A stretch of 64,000 nt of DNA from DATAEG01 sp963703085 (lineage in GTDB: Bacteria > Actinomycetota > Actinomycetes > Mycobacteriales > Jatrophihabitantaceae), in assembly GCA_963703085.1 (NCBI GenBank), contig OY969789.1, positions 2,418,001 to 2,482,000 of the forward strand, given 5' to 3'. Both the position numbers and the translations under genes were made by a program. Every line of letters begins with the position of its first letter. Within the stretch, counting starts at the first letter, position 1. The notes beneath the pieces are model-generated. The model had not been told where the DNA came from and did no database searches. It was given only the letters and a program-made list of their open reading frames with translations. Positions 16,818 to 25,202 of this stretch are shown one piece after another.

Positions 16818-18059
16818 GTGAGCGAACCGGCCGCGCACTCCACGGTGGACCACCCAGGGATGATTCCCGGGCTGTTGCTGGCCTCCGACGACCGTCCCGC
16901 TGCGCGCACGGGTCGGGACTGGACCGTCGACGTCCTCTTCTTCACGCTGGCTGTGCTCGTTGGCGCCATCTTCTACGCGGGGTCGGCCGACGGAGCGCTG
17001 TCCCGCGTCGGTACGCAGGCCGCCGTCATCGACATCGGGCTCGGTGTGATGTCGTGCGTGCTGCTGTGGTGGCGGCGGCGGTACCCCATTCCGATCGCCG
17101 TCGTCGTCATGCTCGCCTCGGCGTTCTCCGCCTCCCTGTCGATGGCGGCGATCATCCTGGTGTTCAGCACGGCGGTGCACCGCCGCACGGTGCAGGCCCT
17201 GGTGGTCAGCGCTGGATTCGTTGCCGCGTCGGCCTGCTTCGCCATTGTTCGGCCACAGGCGTCACCGATGGTGGCGGTCATCCCGGTGACGTTGGCTTTC
17301 GTTGCCGCGTTCACCGCGTGGGGCATGTTCGTGCGGGCCCGCCGGCAACTCGTCGTCTCGCTGCGCGAGCGGGCCGAGCGGGCCGAGGCGGAACAGCGGA
17401 TGCAGGCCGAGCAGGCCCGTACTGCCGAGCGCACCCGCATTGCCCGCGAGATGCACGACGTCCTCGCGCACCGTATTTCGCTTGTTGCCTTGCACGCCGG
17501 TGCCCTTGAACTGCGGCCGGATCTCGCCCCGGCCGAGGTCAAGGCCACCGCGCAATTGCTCCGCGCGACCGCGCGGCAGGCGCTGGAGGAACTGCGGGAC
17601 GTGATCGGCGTACTGCGCTCGGACGAGCCGGGCACCGGTGCTGGCCGGCCGCCGCCTCCGCAGCCCACCCTGGCCGACATCCCGAGGCTGGTCGCGGACA
17701 CGCGGCAGGCCGGCGCGAATGTCAGTCTGGAACTTGCCGTCGACGAGCAGCCGGACGTACCGGCGGCCCTCGGTCGGGACGCCTACCGGATCGTGCAGGA
17801 GGCACTGACCAACGCGAGCAAGCATGCGAGCGGCACCGCCACGCGAGTGCGGGTTGCCGGTGGGCCACCGAGCGGGCTGATCGTGTCGGTGCGCAACAAG
17901 CTGCCGCTGACGAAGGCACGCTCCTCGCTGCCCGGAGCCGGTGCCGGTCTGCTGGGGCTGCAGGAGCGCGTCTCGCTTGCCGGCGGCGTGCTGCGCTACG
18001 GCCCGGACGGGCATGATGACTTCGTGGTCACCGCCGAGCTGCCCTGGCGCATCGGGTGA
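16818..18059 (+). CDS. NarL-family sensor histidine kinase
   Basis: 413-residue membrane kinase. About five hydrophobic helices (residues ~35-175) precede a short coiled coil (RERAERAEAEQRMQAEQAR). The HisKA_3 dimerisation box is RTRIAREMHDVLAHRISLVA with the phospho-accepting histidine, and the ATPase domain has the N-box YRIVQEALTNASKHASG and a glycine-rich GAGAGLLGLQERV. No large extracellular sensor domain is present, so it probably senses membrane events as DesK/LiaS-type kinases do. Its stop overlaps the start of the K+ channel gene by four bases. Confidence 0.94.
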   Translation: MSEPAAHSTVDHPGMIPGLLLASDDRPAARTGRDWTVDVLFFTLAVLVGAIFYAGSADGALSRVGTQAAVIDIGLGVMSCVLLWWRRRYPIPIAVVVMLASAFSASLSMAAIILVFSTAVHRRTVQALVVSAGFVAASACFAIVRPQASPMVAVIPVTLAFVAAFTAWGMFVRARRQLVVSLRERAERAEAEQRMQAEQARTAERTRIAREMHDVLAHRISLVALHAGALELRPDLAPAEVKATAQLLRATARQALEELRDVIGVLRSDEPGTGAGRPPPPQPTLADIPRLVADTRQAGANVSLELAVDEQPDVPAALGRDAYRIVQEALTNASKHASGTATRVRVAGGPPSGLIVSVRNKLPLTKARSSLPGAGAGLLGLQERVSLAGGVLRYGPDGHDDFVVTAELPWRIG

Positions 18060-19093
18060 GCGAAGCCGTCACCCGCCGGCCGCGCTGGGGACTGTCCTTT
18101 CCGCGCCGGTCGAGCCGGCCCCCGTTGGTGAGGTTGTCCCGCCGGTTGGCTGCCGCGTTGGTGATCGTCCTGGTCTCCGCGTTGTTGGTCTGGTTCGAGC
18201 GCGGCTCGTATCGGGACTCGGCCGGCGGCCCGCTCTCCTTCCTCGACGCGCTCTACTACGCGACGGTGAGCCTGAGCACCACGGGATACGGCGACATCGT
18301 CCCGGTCTCGCCCACCGCGCGATTGATCACGATCGTGCTCATCACCCCGATGCGGCTGGCCTTCATTGCCTTGCTACTGAGCACAACCATCACGGCGCTG
18401 ACCGATCAGTTCCGCCGGGAGCAACGCGAACACTCGTGGAGGAAGCGCATGCATGGCCACACCCTCGTCTGCGGTTACGGAATTCAGGGTCGCGCCGCTG
18501 CGCGCAGCATGGCGCGCATCGATCCGGGGACCGGTGCGCGCATCGTGGTGCTCGACCAGTCTGCTGAGGTCGTCGAACTGGCCACCGCCGACGGTTATCC
18601 CGCCGCTCGGGGCGACGCTCGCGAGGAGCGGGTGCTGGGTGGGCTGAACGTGTCCACTGCCGCACGGATTGTCGTCGCGGTAGGCCGCGACGACACCGCG
18701 GCGCTGGTCACCTTGACGTTGCGCCGGCTCAACCCCACCGCGTGGATCGTGGTCTCGGTGGTGGAGGCGGAGAACGCACCGCTGCTCAAGCAGTCCGGTG
18801 CAAATCTGGTCATCTCCTCGCACGACTCGGCGGGATCGTTGCTCGGGACGTCGGCGATTTCCCCCACGGTCGGCGCGGTCGCGGAAGATCTGCTCGACTT
18901 CAGCGGCGGGCTGGATCTGACCGAGCGCGACGTCCGTCCCGACGAGATCGGACGCGGGTGCGCCGACCCCGCCGAGCTCGTTGTCGGCGTGGTGCGCCAG
19001 GGGCACTTGCACCGGTTCTCCGAGCCGGCCAGCCAGGTTCTGCAGCCCGGCGACCGCCTCGTATGCATCTCGGCGCGGGCCGGTCAGGGATGA
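18056..19093 (+). CDS. Two-TM potassium channel with RCK/TrkA domains
   Basis: 345-residue ion channel. Helix 1 is near AALVIVLVSALLVWFERG; the pore helix and filter LYYATVSLSTTGYGDIVPVS contain the K+-selective TTGYGD; helix 2 follows (LITIVLITPMRLAFIALLLS). A cytosolic RCK-N domain opens with a Rossmann motif HTLVCGYGIQGRAAARSM, and an RCK-C (TrkA-C) half closes the protein around RHxVVGVVRQGHLHRFSEPA-type residues. It lies between the kinase and the response regulator with 4-bp overlaps on both sides, so all three are translated together. This suggests K+ flux or membrane potential is part of the signalling circuit. Confidence 0.93.
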   Translation: MSEAVTRRPRWGLSFPRRSSRPPLVRLSRRLAAALVIVLVSALLVWFERGSYRDSAGGPLSFLDALYYATVSLSTTGYGDIVPVSPTARLITIVLITPMRLAFIALLLSTTITALTDQFRREQREHSWRKRMHGHTLVCGYGIQGRAAARSMARIDPGTGARIVVLDQSAEVVELATADGYPAARGDAREERVLGGLNVSTAARIVVAVGRDDTAALVTLTLRRLNPTAWIVVSVVEAENAPLLKQSGANLVISSHDSAGSLLGTSAISPTVGAVAEDLLDFSGGLDLTERDVRPDEIGRGCADPAELVVGVVRQGHLHRFSEPASQVLQPGDRLVCISARAGQG

Positions 19094-19743
19094 CGATCCG
19101 CGTCCTGATCGTCGACGACGACGCGTTGGTGCGCGCCGGGCTGACCATGATCGTCTCGTCGGCCGACGACATAGCGGTCGTCGCGGAGGCTGACGACGGC
19201 TCGGCCGCGGTTGCCGCGGTCCGCCAGCATCGACCGGACGTGGTCCTGATGGACATCCGGATGCCCGAGCTGGACGGGATCAGTGCCACCGAGAAACTCC
19301 GCGCGCTGCCGCAGCCGCCGGAAGTCGTCGTGCTCACCACGTTCCACGCCGGCGACGAGGTGATGCGTGCGCTGCGGGCCGGCGCCAGCGGGTTCCTGCT
19401 CAAGGACACCCCGCCCGCGGAAATCCTCGAGGCCGTGCGCCGCGTGGCGGCCGGCGACGCCATGCTGTCGCCGGCCGTGACCAGAACGGTGCTGGCGCAC
19501 GTCGGCGACGTGGCCACCACCGAGCGCCAGGACGCGGCCCGGGCGCGGCTGGCCACCCTGACCGAACGCGAGCGCGAGGTGGCCGTCGCAGTCGCGTCGG
19601 GAGCATCGAACGCCGAGGTCGGCGCGACGCTGTTCATGAGCGAGGCGACGGTGAAAGCGCACGTGTCCCGGTTGCTGACCAAGCTGGACGCGGCCAACCG
19701 GGTGCAGGTCGCGATCATCGCGCGCGACGCGGGCCTGGTCTGA
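19090..19743 (+). CDS. NarL/FixJ-family response regulator
   Basis: 217 aa. The receiver domain has the acidic pair in VLIVDDDALVRAGL, the phospho-acceptor in DVVLMDIRMPELDG, a threonine in VVLTTFHAG and a lysine in GFLLKDTPP. The C-terminal LuxR-type helix-turn-helix reads LTEREREVAVAVASGASNAE followed by FMSEATVKAHVSRLLTKL. It is the partner of the kinase at 16818. Likely targets are its own operon and the divergent ABC exporter through the direct repeats at 16744-16782. Confidence 0.94.
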   Translation: MTIRVLIVDDDALVRAGLTMIVSSADDIAVVAEADDGSAAVAAVRQHRPDVVLMDIRMPELDGISATEKLRALPQPPEVVVLTTFHAGDEVMRALRAGASGFLLKDTPPAEILEAVRRVAAGDAMLSPAVTRTVLAHVGDVATTERQDAARARLATLTEREREVAVAVASGASNAEVGATLFMSEATVKAHVSRLLTKLDAANRVQVAIIARDAGLV

Positions 19744-19781
19744 TCGATGCCGCGGCGCGCCGCCGCTCGCTACGGTGTCTC

Positions 19782-20219
19782 ATGGCCGACACCACACTGA
19801 GCGACCGCTTCGGCAGCGCAAAGCATCCTGACCGACCCGTCGTGCATGCCCGTCCCGACGGTGTCAGCGACGCAACCGTAGAAGCGCTCGGCAAGCTCTC
19901 CGAAGCCCTTGAGGTCGTCGAGAACGCCCGCGGGTATCTCTACGAGTTCCACCGCATGTCCGGGCGCGCGGACCTCGCGCTGCAAGAAGCCGTCGAGCTG
20001 CTGCGCACCGCGGGGCACGGCGAACTGGCGGCGGAGATCGACGACGTGCTGGTCGGTCGGGACGTCATTCCGGGCAGCTGGACCTTCCAGATCGTGGAGG
20101 CCTACGACCAGCAGTACTGGTCGGTGTTCCGCCATGCGGAGGCGCAGGCGCGAGAGCAGCTCGTCGGCGGCACTCGGCACCTGTTCGAAGCCGAGATGAA
20201 ACGAGCCGAACAGAGTTGA
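19782..20219 (+). CDS. Conserved actinobacterial protein of unknown function
   Basis: 145-residue soluble protein, mostly helical by composition, with ALGKLSEALEVVENARGYLY, FHRMSGRADLALQEAVELL and a C-terminal SVFRHAEAQAREQLVGGTRH. No catalytic motif or signal peptide is recognised. The ATG at 19782 follows the upstream response-regulator gene by 38 bp. Codon usage is like that of the neighbours, and no shadow reading competes, so I regard it as real. Function unknown. Confidence 0.77.
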   Translation: MADTTLSDRFGSAKHPDRPVVHARPDGVSDATVEALGKLSEALEVVENARGYLYEFHRMSGRADLALQEAVELLRTAGHGELAAEIDDVLVGRDVIPGSWTFQIVEAYDQQYWSVFRHAEAQAREQLVGGTRHLFEAEMKRAEQS

Positions 20220-20241
20220 GTCGGCACAACGGACCGCACCG

Positions 20242-20502
20242 TCACGGTGCCGGCAGATCCTCCGGTCCGACTTGGTCGAGGTCGATGGACAGCACCCGGC
20301 GCGGGTCGAGCACGAGGTCCGAGCCGGGCAGGTCGGCGCGCACCTCCACGGCCGGCGCATCGACGTTCTTGGCCTCCGCCACGTCGTATCGAAGGTTCGC
20401 CGCGATCTCCTCGGCCCGGTCGCGTTCGATCTCGCCGAGCTCGACCTTCGTCGGCTCTGCACCGTCGTCGTACCCGATGGTGATCACGTAGTAGTCAGCC
20501 AT
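20242..20502 (-). CDS. Small acidic hypothetical protein
   Basis: 86 residues starting MADYYVITIGYDDGAEPTKV, rich in Asp/Glu/Ala, with a strand-helix-strand look (VITIGYDDG, then LGEIERDRAEEIAANLRY, then APAVEVRADLPGSDLVLD). No known motif. The ATG at 20502 is chosen over an upstream in-frame start because it begins at the conserved-looking beta strand. It converges with the gene at 19782 and lies 23 bp from the stop of the epimerase gene downstream on the same strand. Confidence 0.7.
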   Translation of the reverse strand: MADYYVITIGYDDGAEPTKVELGEIERDRAEEIAANLRYDVAEAKNVDAPAVEVRADLPGSDLVLDPRRVLSIDLDQVGPEDLPAP

Positions 20503-20524
20503 GTTCTGAGCATGGCATGGCGAG

Positions 20525-21580
20525 TCATCCAGCATGCGGTGCGGGCGGACGGTGCTGATCGAGACCGGGCATCGGCTGCCCCATCATGAACCCGGACGGG
20601 AAGGGGTCGTCCGGATCGAGCAGGTAATTGGCCGTGCCGGTGATCCAGGCGCGTCCCGAGATCGTCGGGACGAACGCGCGGTAGGGACCTACCGCCGTCT
20701 CCTCCACCAAGCGGCCGACGAACCGCGATCCGATCAGCGACTGGTGGACGAAGTCGCTGTGCAGGCCGAGTTCGTCGCGAGTCGCCAGCGCCGCCATCCG
20801 TGCAGACGTGCCGGTGCCGCAGGGAGACCGATCGATCCAGCCGGGATGAATCGCGACGGCCGACCGCGAACTCACCTCGTCATTCCCCGGCGACGTGAGG
20901 ATGACGTGCTTGCACTCTGCGACGTCGGGCTGCTCGGGATGGGCGAAGTCCAGCTGCTGGTTGACCGCAGCCATGATGCGCAGCCCGGCATCGATGAGCC
21001 GGTCGTGTTGGGCCGGTTCGACTGACAAGCCCACGTCCGCGGCGGGCAGGATGGCGTAGAAGTTCCCTCCCCAGGCGAGGTCGAACACCACCTCGCCGAG
21101 CCCGTCGACCTGCACGTGTGCGTCGCGATAATGCAGGTACGAGGGCACGTTCTGGATCGTGACCGATTCTGCCTTGCCCTCGACGACGTGGACCGCGGCG
21201 TGCACGATGCCGGCCGGTGTCTCGATGCGGATGTCGGTGATCGGTTCCTTCACCGGCACCAGCCCGGTCTCGACCAGGACGGTGGCCGTGCCGATGGTGC
21301 CGTGGCCACACATCGGCAGCCACCCCGACACCTCGATGAACAGCACCCCGACGTCGGCGTCAGGCGTCGACGGTGGTTGCAGGATCGAGCCTGACATCGC
21401 CGAGTGCCCGCGCGGTTCGGTCATGAGCAGCAGGCGCAGGTCGTCGCGCTCGGTCATGAGGTACCGACGCTTCTCGGCCATGGTGCGGCCCGGCAAAGTG
21501 CCGACACCGGACGTGATCACGCGAGTCGGCATCCCCTCGGTGTGGCTGTCCACGGCCGAGAACATCTGACGGGCCCTCAC
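20525..21580 (-). CDS. Proline racemase family, probable 4-hydroxyproline 2-epimerase
   Basis: 351 aa from a GTG that overlaps the upstream stop (GTGA); ATG 21565 (MFSAVDSHTEGMPTRV) is the alternative. Both catalytic cysteines of the racemase/epimerase branch are present: WLPMCGHGTIGTATVLVETG and the second in IDRSPCGTGTSARMAAL. Dehydratase relatives replace the second cysteine by threonine, so an epimerase acting on trans-4-hydroxy-L-proline or proline is favoured. The coupled DapA-like gene fits the D-hydroxyproline degradation route (deaminase step to alpha-ketoglutarate semialdehyde). Confidence 0.9.
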   Translation of the reverse strand: MRARQMFSAVDSHTEGMPTRVITSGVGTLPGRTMAEKRRYLMTERDDLRLLLMTEPRGHSAMSGSILQPPSTPDADVGVLFIEVSGWLPMCGHGTIGTATVLVETGLVPVKEPITDIRIETPAGIVHAAVHVVEGKAESVTIQNVPSYLHYRDAHVQVDGLGEVVFDLAWGGNFYAILPAADVGLSVEPAQHDRLIDAGLRIMAAVNQQLDFAHPEQPDVAECKHVILTSPGNDEVSSRSAVAIHPGWIDRSPCGTGTSARMAALATRDELGLHSDFVHQSLIGSRFVGRLVEETAVGPYRAFVPTISGRAWITGTANYLLDPDDPFPSGFMMGQPMPGLDQHRPPAPHAG

Positions 21581-22473
21581 TGCGACGCCTCGAGCGCCTT
21601 CCGGGCATCGCTGCGAGCGCGCTCTGCGTCGGCCGGCGCGAGCGGCAGCCTCGGCAGCCGCACGGGGCCGCCATAACGGCCGGCCTCCTCCTGACCGAGC
21701 TTGATCGCCTGGACGAACGTCGGCAGCGCATCCCAGCGCAGCACCGGCAACATTGCCCGGTACAGCGGAAGGGCCTCGTCCCAGGCTCCCTTCGCGCTGA
21801 GCTCGAAGAGCTTCACCGATTGGGACGGGAACGCGTTGACGAATCCGGCGATCCAGCCGGTGGCGCCCATCAGCACGCCTTCGGCGAGCAGGTCGTCGCA
21901 CCCGACGAGCACCTCCAGTGACGGCGCGAGCTGCTGGATGTGCGCCACCCGGCGCACGTCCTGGGAGAACTCCTTCACCGCGCTCACGCCGGGAATCGCA
22001 GCGACCTTCGCCAGCAGCGCAGGCGTCAGATCCACCCGGGTCGAGAAGGGGTTGTTGTAGACGATGACCGGCAGCCCCACCGCGGCCACCTGGGCGAAGT
22101 GAGCGACCACTTCGTCATCGGTGGGTGCATGCGAAGTGGGCGGCAGGCACATCACCGCGTCGGCGCCTACTTCCTTCGCGTGCCCTGCCCACCGCACTGC
22201 CTCGCGCGCGGACTTGCCGGAGACACCAGGGATCAGTTGGGCGCGGCCTCGCGCCACGCCGGCCACGGTCGCTACCGCGTCGGCGCGTTCGGCATCGGTC
22301 ATCGTCTCGTATTCACCGAGGGATCCGACCGGGACGAGACCGCTGACGCCCTCGGCGATCAGCCAGTCGGAATGATCGGCGAACCGCACCGTGTCCAGGT
22401 CGCCGTCCGCGGTGAACGGCGTCGTCATCGCGGCCAGCACGCCGGGGAAACGCAGACCAGTTGGCGCGCTCAT
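21577..22473 (-). CDS. DapA-family lyase/dehydratase, probable hydroxyproline-pathway enzyme
   Basis: 298-residue TIM-barrel of the dihydrodipicolinate synthase family. Visible are the GSLGEYETMTDAER turn (a variant of the GTTGE motif), LPVIVYNNPFSTRVDLTP with the catalytic tyrosine, and IPGVSAVKEFSQDVRRV with the Schiff-base lysine. Co-translation with a hydroxyproline-type epimerase suggests pyrroline-4-hydroxy-2-carboxylate deaminase activity rather than lysine biosynthesis. First gene of the pair. An oxidase and a semialdehyde dehydrogenase expected for the full pathway are not in this window. Confidence 0.88.
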   Translation of the reverse strand: MSAPTGLRFPGVLAAMTTPFTADGDLDTVRFADHSDWLIAEGVSGLVPVGSLGEYETMTDAERADAVATVAGVARGRAQLIPGVSGKSAREAVRWAGHAKEVGADAVMCLPPTSHAPTDDEVVAHFAQVAAVGLPVIVYNNPFSTRVDLTPALLAKVAAIPGVSAVKEFSQDVRRVAHIQQLAPSLEVLVGCDDLLAEGVLMGATGWIAGFVNAFPSQSVKLFELSAKGAWDEALPLYRAMLPVLRWDALPTFVQAIKLGQEEAGRYGGPVRLPRLPLAPADAERARSDARKALEASQ

Positions 22474-22532
22474 GATGTCCTCCTCCTAGGGTTGTCCTGC
22501 GACCGGTAAAGGCAGCCGGCTCAGGATCACCG

Positions 22533-22605
22533 TGCCCCCGGCAGGATTCGAACCTGCGACGCCCGGCTTAGGAGTCCGGCGCTCTATCCCCTGAGCTACG
22601 AGGGC
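22533..22605 (-). tRNA. tRNA-Arg (anticodon CCT)
   Basis: A 73-nt cloverleaf on the minus strand: acceptor GCCCTCG pairs with CGGGGGC, D-stem GCTC/GAGC, anticodon loop CTCCTAA giving CCT, and T-loop GGTTCGAATCC. The discriminator is A and CCA is not encoded. The anticodon stem has one A-G mismatch at its loop-proximal pair. It lies between the DapA-like gene and otsA; I see no integration scar beside it. Confidence 0.96.
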
Positions 22606-22958
22606 GGGGCTGCCGGGTCACCAAACCTCCGGCGGAGAAAGCGTAACGGTTGTCTGCCGGCGCCCGAGCGAGTCGTATTACCGGCGGTCAGTTGAGGCCG
22701 CTCGGAGCGGCCTGGGTGGGGGAACTAAGGTAGAGCCATTGGGTTGCGACGTGGCCCAGCGGTCTCCTACCAGTGGGGCCGACACGTCGTTCGACCGGCA
22801 GCCACAGGTTGCTCGGAAAGCGGTACGGAGCCTGATACGCCAGGGAATCGGTGATCTGCGATCAGCGAGGGTGGCCGTCCGGTCGGGGTGACCGGTGGAA
22901 GCGCTAACAAGGACGCGGTCGCGCCAAGCGGACCGGATCGCGCGGACAGGGTGATGCA
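22606..22958 (+). promoter_or_regulatory. Long leader/promoter region of otsA with two hairpins
   Basis: About 350 bp without a convincing gene between tRNA-Arg and otsA. Two short perfect hairpins lie near its right end: TGATC-TGC-GATCA (22852-22864) and CCGGTC-GGGGT-GACCGG (22879-22895), ending ~64 bp before the GTG start. They may form a structured 5' UTR. I could not match the sequence to a known riboswitch class. Confidence 0.35.
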
Positions 22959-24404
22959 GTGACCGAGAGCGAACAAGAGCACTTCGGCGAAGCCCGCCTG
23001 GTGGTGGCGTCCAATCGAGGGCCGCTGTCGATCGATGTGACCGAGGACGGCGAGGACAAGATCAGCCGCGGCAGCGGCGGGTTGGTCAGCGGCATGCAGT
23101 CCGCGCTCATCGCCTCCCCGCATGCGGTGTGGATCTGCGCGGCGATGAATGAGCGCGAGCGCGCTATCGCGAAGCAGGTGGACGGCGGCCGGCTGTCCGA
23201 GGTTCCGGCTATCGCTGAGGCGCTGGCCGGCGATTTCGACGTCGCCATGCAGGCCATCGATCCGCAGACGTTCCGCTACGCCTACAACGGCATCGCCAAC
23301 TCGACGCTGTGGTTCCTGCTGCACATGCTCTACGCCCCGGCGCGCACCCCGATCTTCGATATGCAGTGGCGCCGGCAGTGGAGCGCCTACGACCGCTTCA
23401 ACCGATCCATCGCCGACGCGATCGCTCGTGAAGCAGCAGACGGCGCGACCGTGATGGTGCAGGACTACCACCTGCTGCTCGTGCCGCGGATGCTGCGCGA
23501 CTTGCGTCCGGACCTGCGCATCGGGCACTTCACCCACACGCCCTGGGTGTCACCGGACTACTTCAGGATGCTGCCCGATGACGTGGCCCGGGCGTTGCTC
23601 GACGGGATGATGGGCGCCGACCTGCTGGGGTTCCACACCCGGGGTTGGGCGGACCAGTTCGCGGCCTGCTGCGCGGACGTCCTCGGCGAGCATCCTGGCG
23701 GCCGGCTGCGGGTCTTCGGGCTGACCACCGACATCGATCAGATCCGAGAACGCGGCGGACGCCGGGATGTCGAGGCGGCGATGCGGAAATTGCGCGACAC
23801 CGTCGGCGACCGGAAGCTGATCAGCCGGGTCGACCGCACCGAGCTGTCGAAGAATGTGTTCCGCGGCCTGCTCGCCTACCGCGAGCTGCTGCGCCGCTGG
23901 CCGCACTGGCGCGGCAAGGTCGTGCACGCGGTGTTCGACTACCCGTCCCGCGAGGACGTGCCGGAATACCGCGAATACATCGCTGCGGTGGAGCGGCTGG
24001 CTCAGGAGATCGACGACGAATTCGGTGACGAAGACTGGGCGCCGCTGATTCTGGAGATCAGGCAGGACTATCCGGCTGCACTGGCCTCGTTGCGGATGGC
24101 TGATGTGGTGTTCGTGAACCCGGTTCGCGACGGGATGAACCTGGTCGTGCTCGAAGGTGTGGTCCTGTCCGACGGCGACCCGACCGTCGTGCTCTCCCGG
24201 ACTGCCGGCGCAGCGGATCTCCTCGGCGACGATGCCCTGCTGATCAACCCGTTCGACATCAACCAGACCGCCGATGCGCTGCACCACGCACTGTCGATGC
24301 CGGATGCGCAACGATCCGCACGAGCGAAGCGGCTCCGCCAGGCGGCCGGGTCCCTGCCGCCGGACGACTGGTTCCAGGCGCAACTCGACGCACTCGGCAC
24401 CTGA
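22959..24404 (+). CDS. otsA: Alpha,alpha-trehalose-phosphate synthase (UDP/ADP-glucose)
   Basis: 481-residue GT20 glycosyltransferase that makes trehalose-6-phosphate from a nucleotide-glucose donor and glucose-6-phosphate, for osmoprotection and stress. Motifs include LVVASNRGPLS and the SGGLVSGMQSAL donor loop, MVQDYHLLLVPRMLRD, IGHFTHTPWVSPDYFRML, the GADLLGFHTRGWADQF segment, LISRVDRTELSKNVFRGLLA, and NPVRDGMNLVVLEGV with VVLSRTAGAADLLGDDALLI. The GTG start is supported by an N-terminus typical of the family; the ATG at 22954 is out of frame. It converges with otsB, only 15 bp away. Confidence 0.95.
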   Translation: MTESEQEHFGEARLVVASNRGPLSIDVTEDGEDKISRGSGGLVSGMQSALIASPHAVWICAAMNERERAIAKQVDGGRLSEVPAIAEALAGDFDVAMQAIDPQTFRYAYNGIANSTLWFLLHMLYAPARTPIFDMQWRRQWSAYDRFNRSIADAIAREAADGATVMVQDYHLLLVPRMLRDLRPDLRIGHFTHTPWVSPDYFRMLPDDVARALLDGMMGADLLGFHTRGWADQFAACCADVLGEHPGGRLRVFGLTTDIDQIRERGGRRDVEAAMRKLRDTVGDRKLISRVDRTELSKNVFRGLLAYRELLRRWPHWRGKVVHAVFDYPSREDVPEYREYIAAVERLAQEIDDEFGDEDWAPLILEIRQDYPAALASLRMADVVFVNPVRDGMNLVVLEGVVLSDGDPTVVLSRTAGAADLLGDDALLINPFDINQTADALHHALSMPDAQRSARAKRLRQAAGSLPPDDWFQAQLDALGT

Positions 24405-24419
24405 CCCGCTCTTCGCGAT

Positions 24420-25202
24420 TCAGCGCAGCGCGCGTAACAACTCGACGAGTTCCGCCGGACTGGCGACGACCCGCTGCGCCGCGGCGGCGACGGCCGGCGC
24501 TTCTGCGGACTGGATCGCCACGGACCACGCGTCGACACCTTGTTCGGCTAGCTCCTCGATCACGGCGAACGCCGGCAGGTCGCCGAAGTCGTCGCCGGCG
24601 AACATGACTCGGGTGCGGCCGGTGCGCCGGATCATCTCGCGCAACGCCCCACCCTTGTCGTGACCGCCGAGGCGCAGTTCCAGCACGTGTTTGCCCGGTT
24701 CGACATCGAGCCCGACCTCGGCGGCCAGTGCCTCGATCGGTGGGCGCACCGCGGCGAGTTGCGCGTCCGGATCGGCAGTCGCCCGGGCGTGCACGACCAG
24801 CGAGAGCCGCTTGTCCTCGATCCACATCTTCGGATCAGCGTGATGGGCAGCGAGCAGGCTCGGCAGCTCCGCACGGAGCCGGTCGATGGCGGCCGGTGTC
24901 TCGATGGTCGTCAGCTCCCCGGCCTGCCACCACTCGGCACCGTAGAGCCCGGCGACGATCAGCCCGTCGATCCCGTGCAGCGCACCCAACCGCACCACGG
25001 TGCGGGCGTCGCGTCCGGTGATGATGCCGATCTGCGCCCCCGCCACGGCGAGTTGTTGCAGTGCTTCGACCGCCCCCTCGATCGGCCGGGACGTCGCGGG
25101 ATCGGTCACGATCGGAGCCAGCGTGCCGTCGAAGTCGAGCGCTATCAGCGACTGCGGCAACGACTCACTCCGAGCGTTACCGCCGGCGGCTGCGGACATC
25201 AT
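24420..25202 (-). CDS. otsB: Trehalose-6-phosphate phosphatase
   Basis: HAD-superfamily phosphatase, 260 aa. Motif I is LIALDFDGTLAPIVTDPAT with nucleophile and acid aspartates, motif II IGIITGRDARTV, and motif IV VMFAGDDFGDLPAF; the T6P-phosphatase cap motifs WIEDKRLSLVVHAR and PGKHVLELRLGGHDKGGAL lie between. It releases trehalose from the product of OtsA. Two ATGs are adjacent; the first overlaps the upstream stop as ATGA. Convergent with otsA, so the two trehalose genes need separate promoters, and otsB is coupled to the CxxCxGxG protein gene. Confidence 0.94.
   Translation of the reverse strand: MMSAAAGGNARSESLPQSLIALDFDGTLAPIVTDPATSRPIEGAVEALQQLAVAGAQIGIITGRDARTVVRLGALHGIDGLIVAGLYGAEWWQAGELTTIETPAAIDRLRAELPSLLAAHHADPKMWIEDKRLSLVVHARATADPDAQLAAVRPPIEALAAEVGLDVEPGKHVLELRLGGHDKGGALREMIRRTGRTRVMFAGDDFGDLPAFAVIEELAEQGVDAWSVAIQSAEAPAVAAAAQRVVASPAELVELLRALR

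Noticed and set aside
22606..22958. c-di-AMP or other known riboswitch before otsA
   Set aside because: Some segments recalled GGGG/GUGA elements, but the core consensus could not be found.
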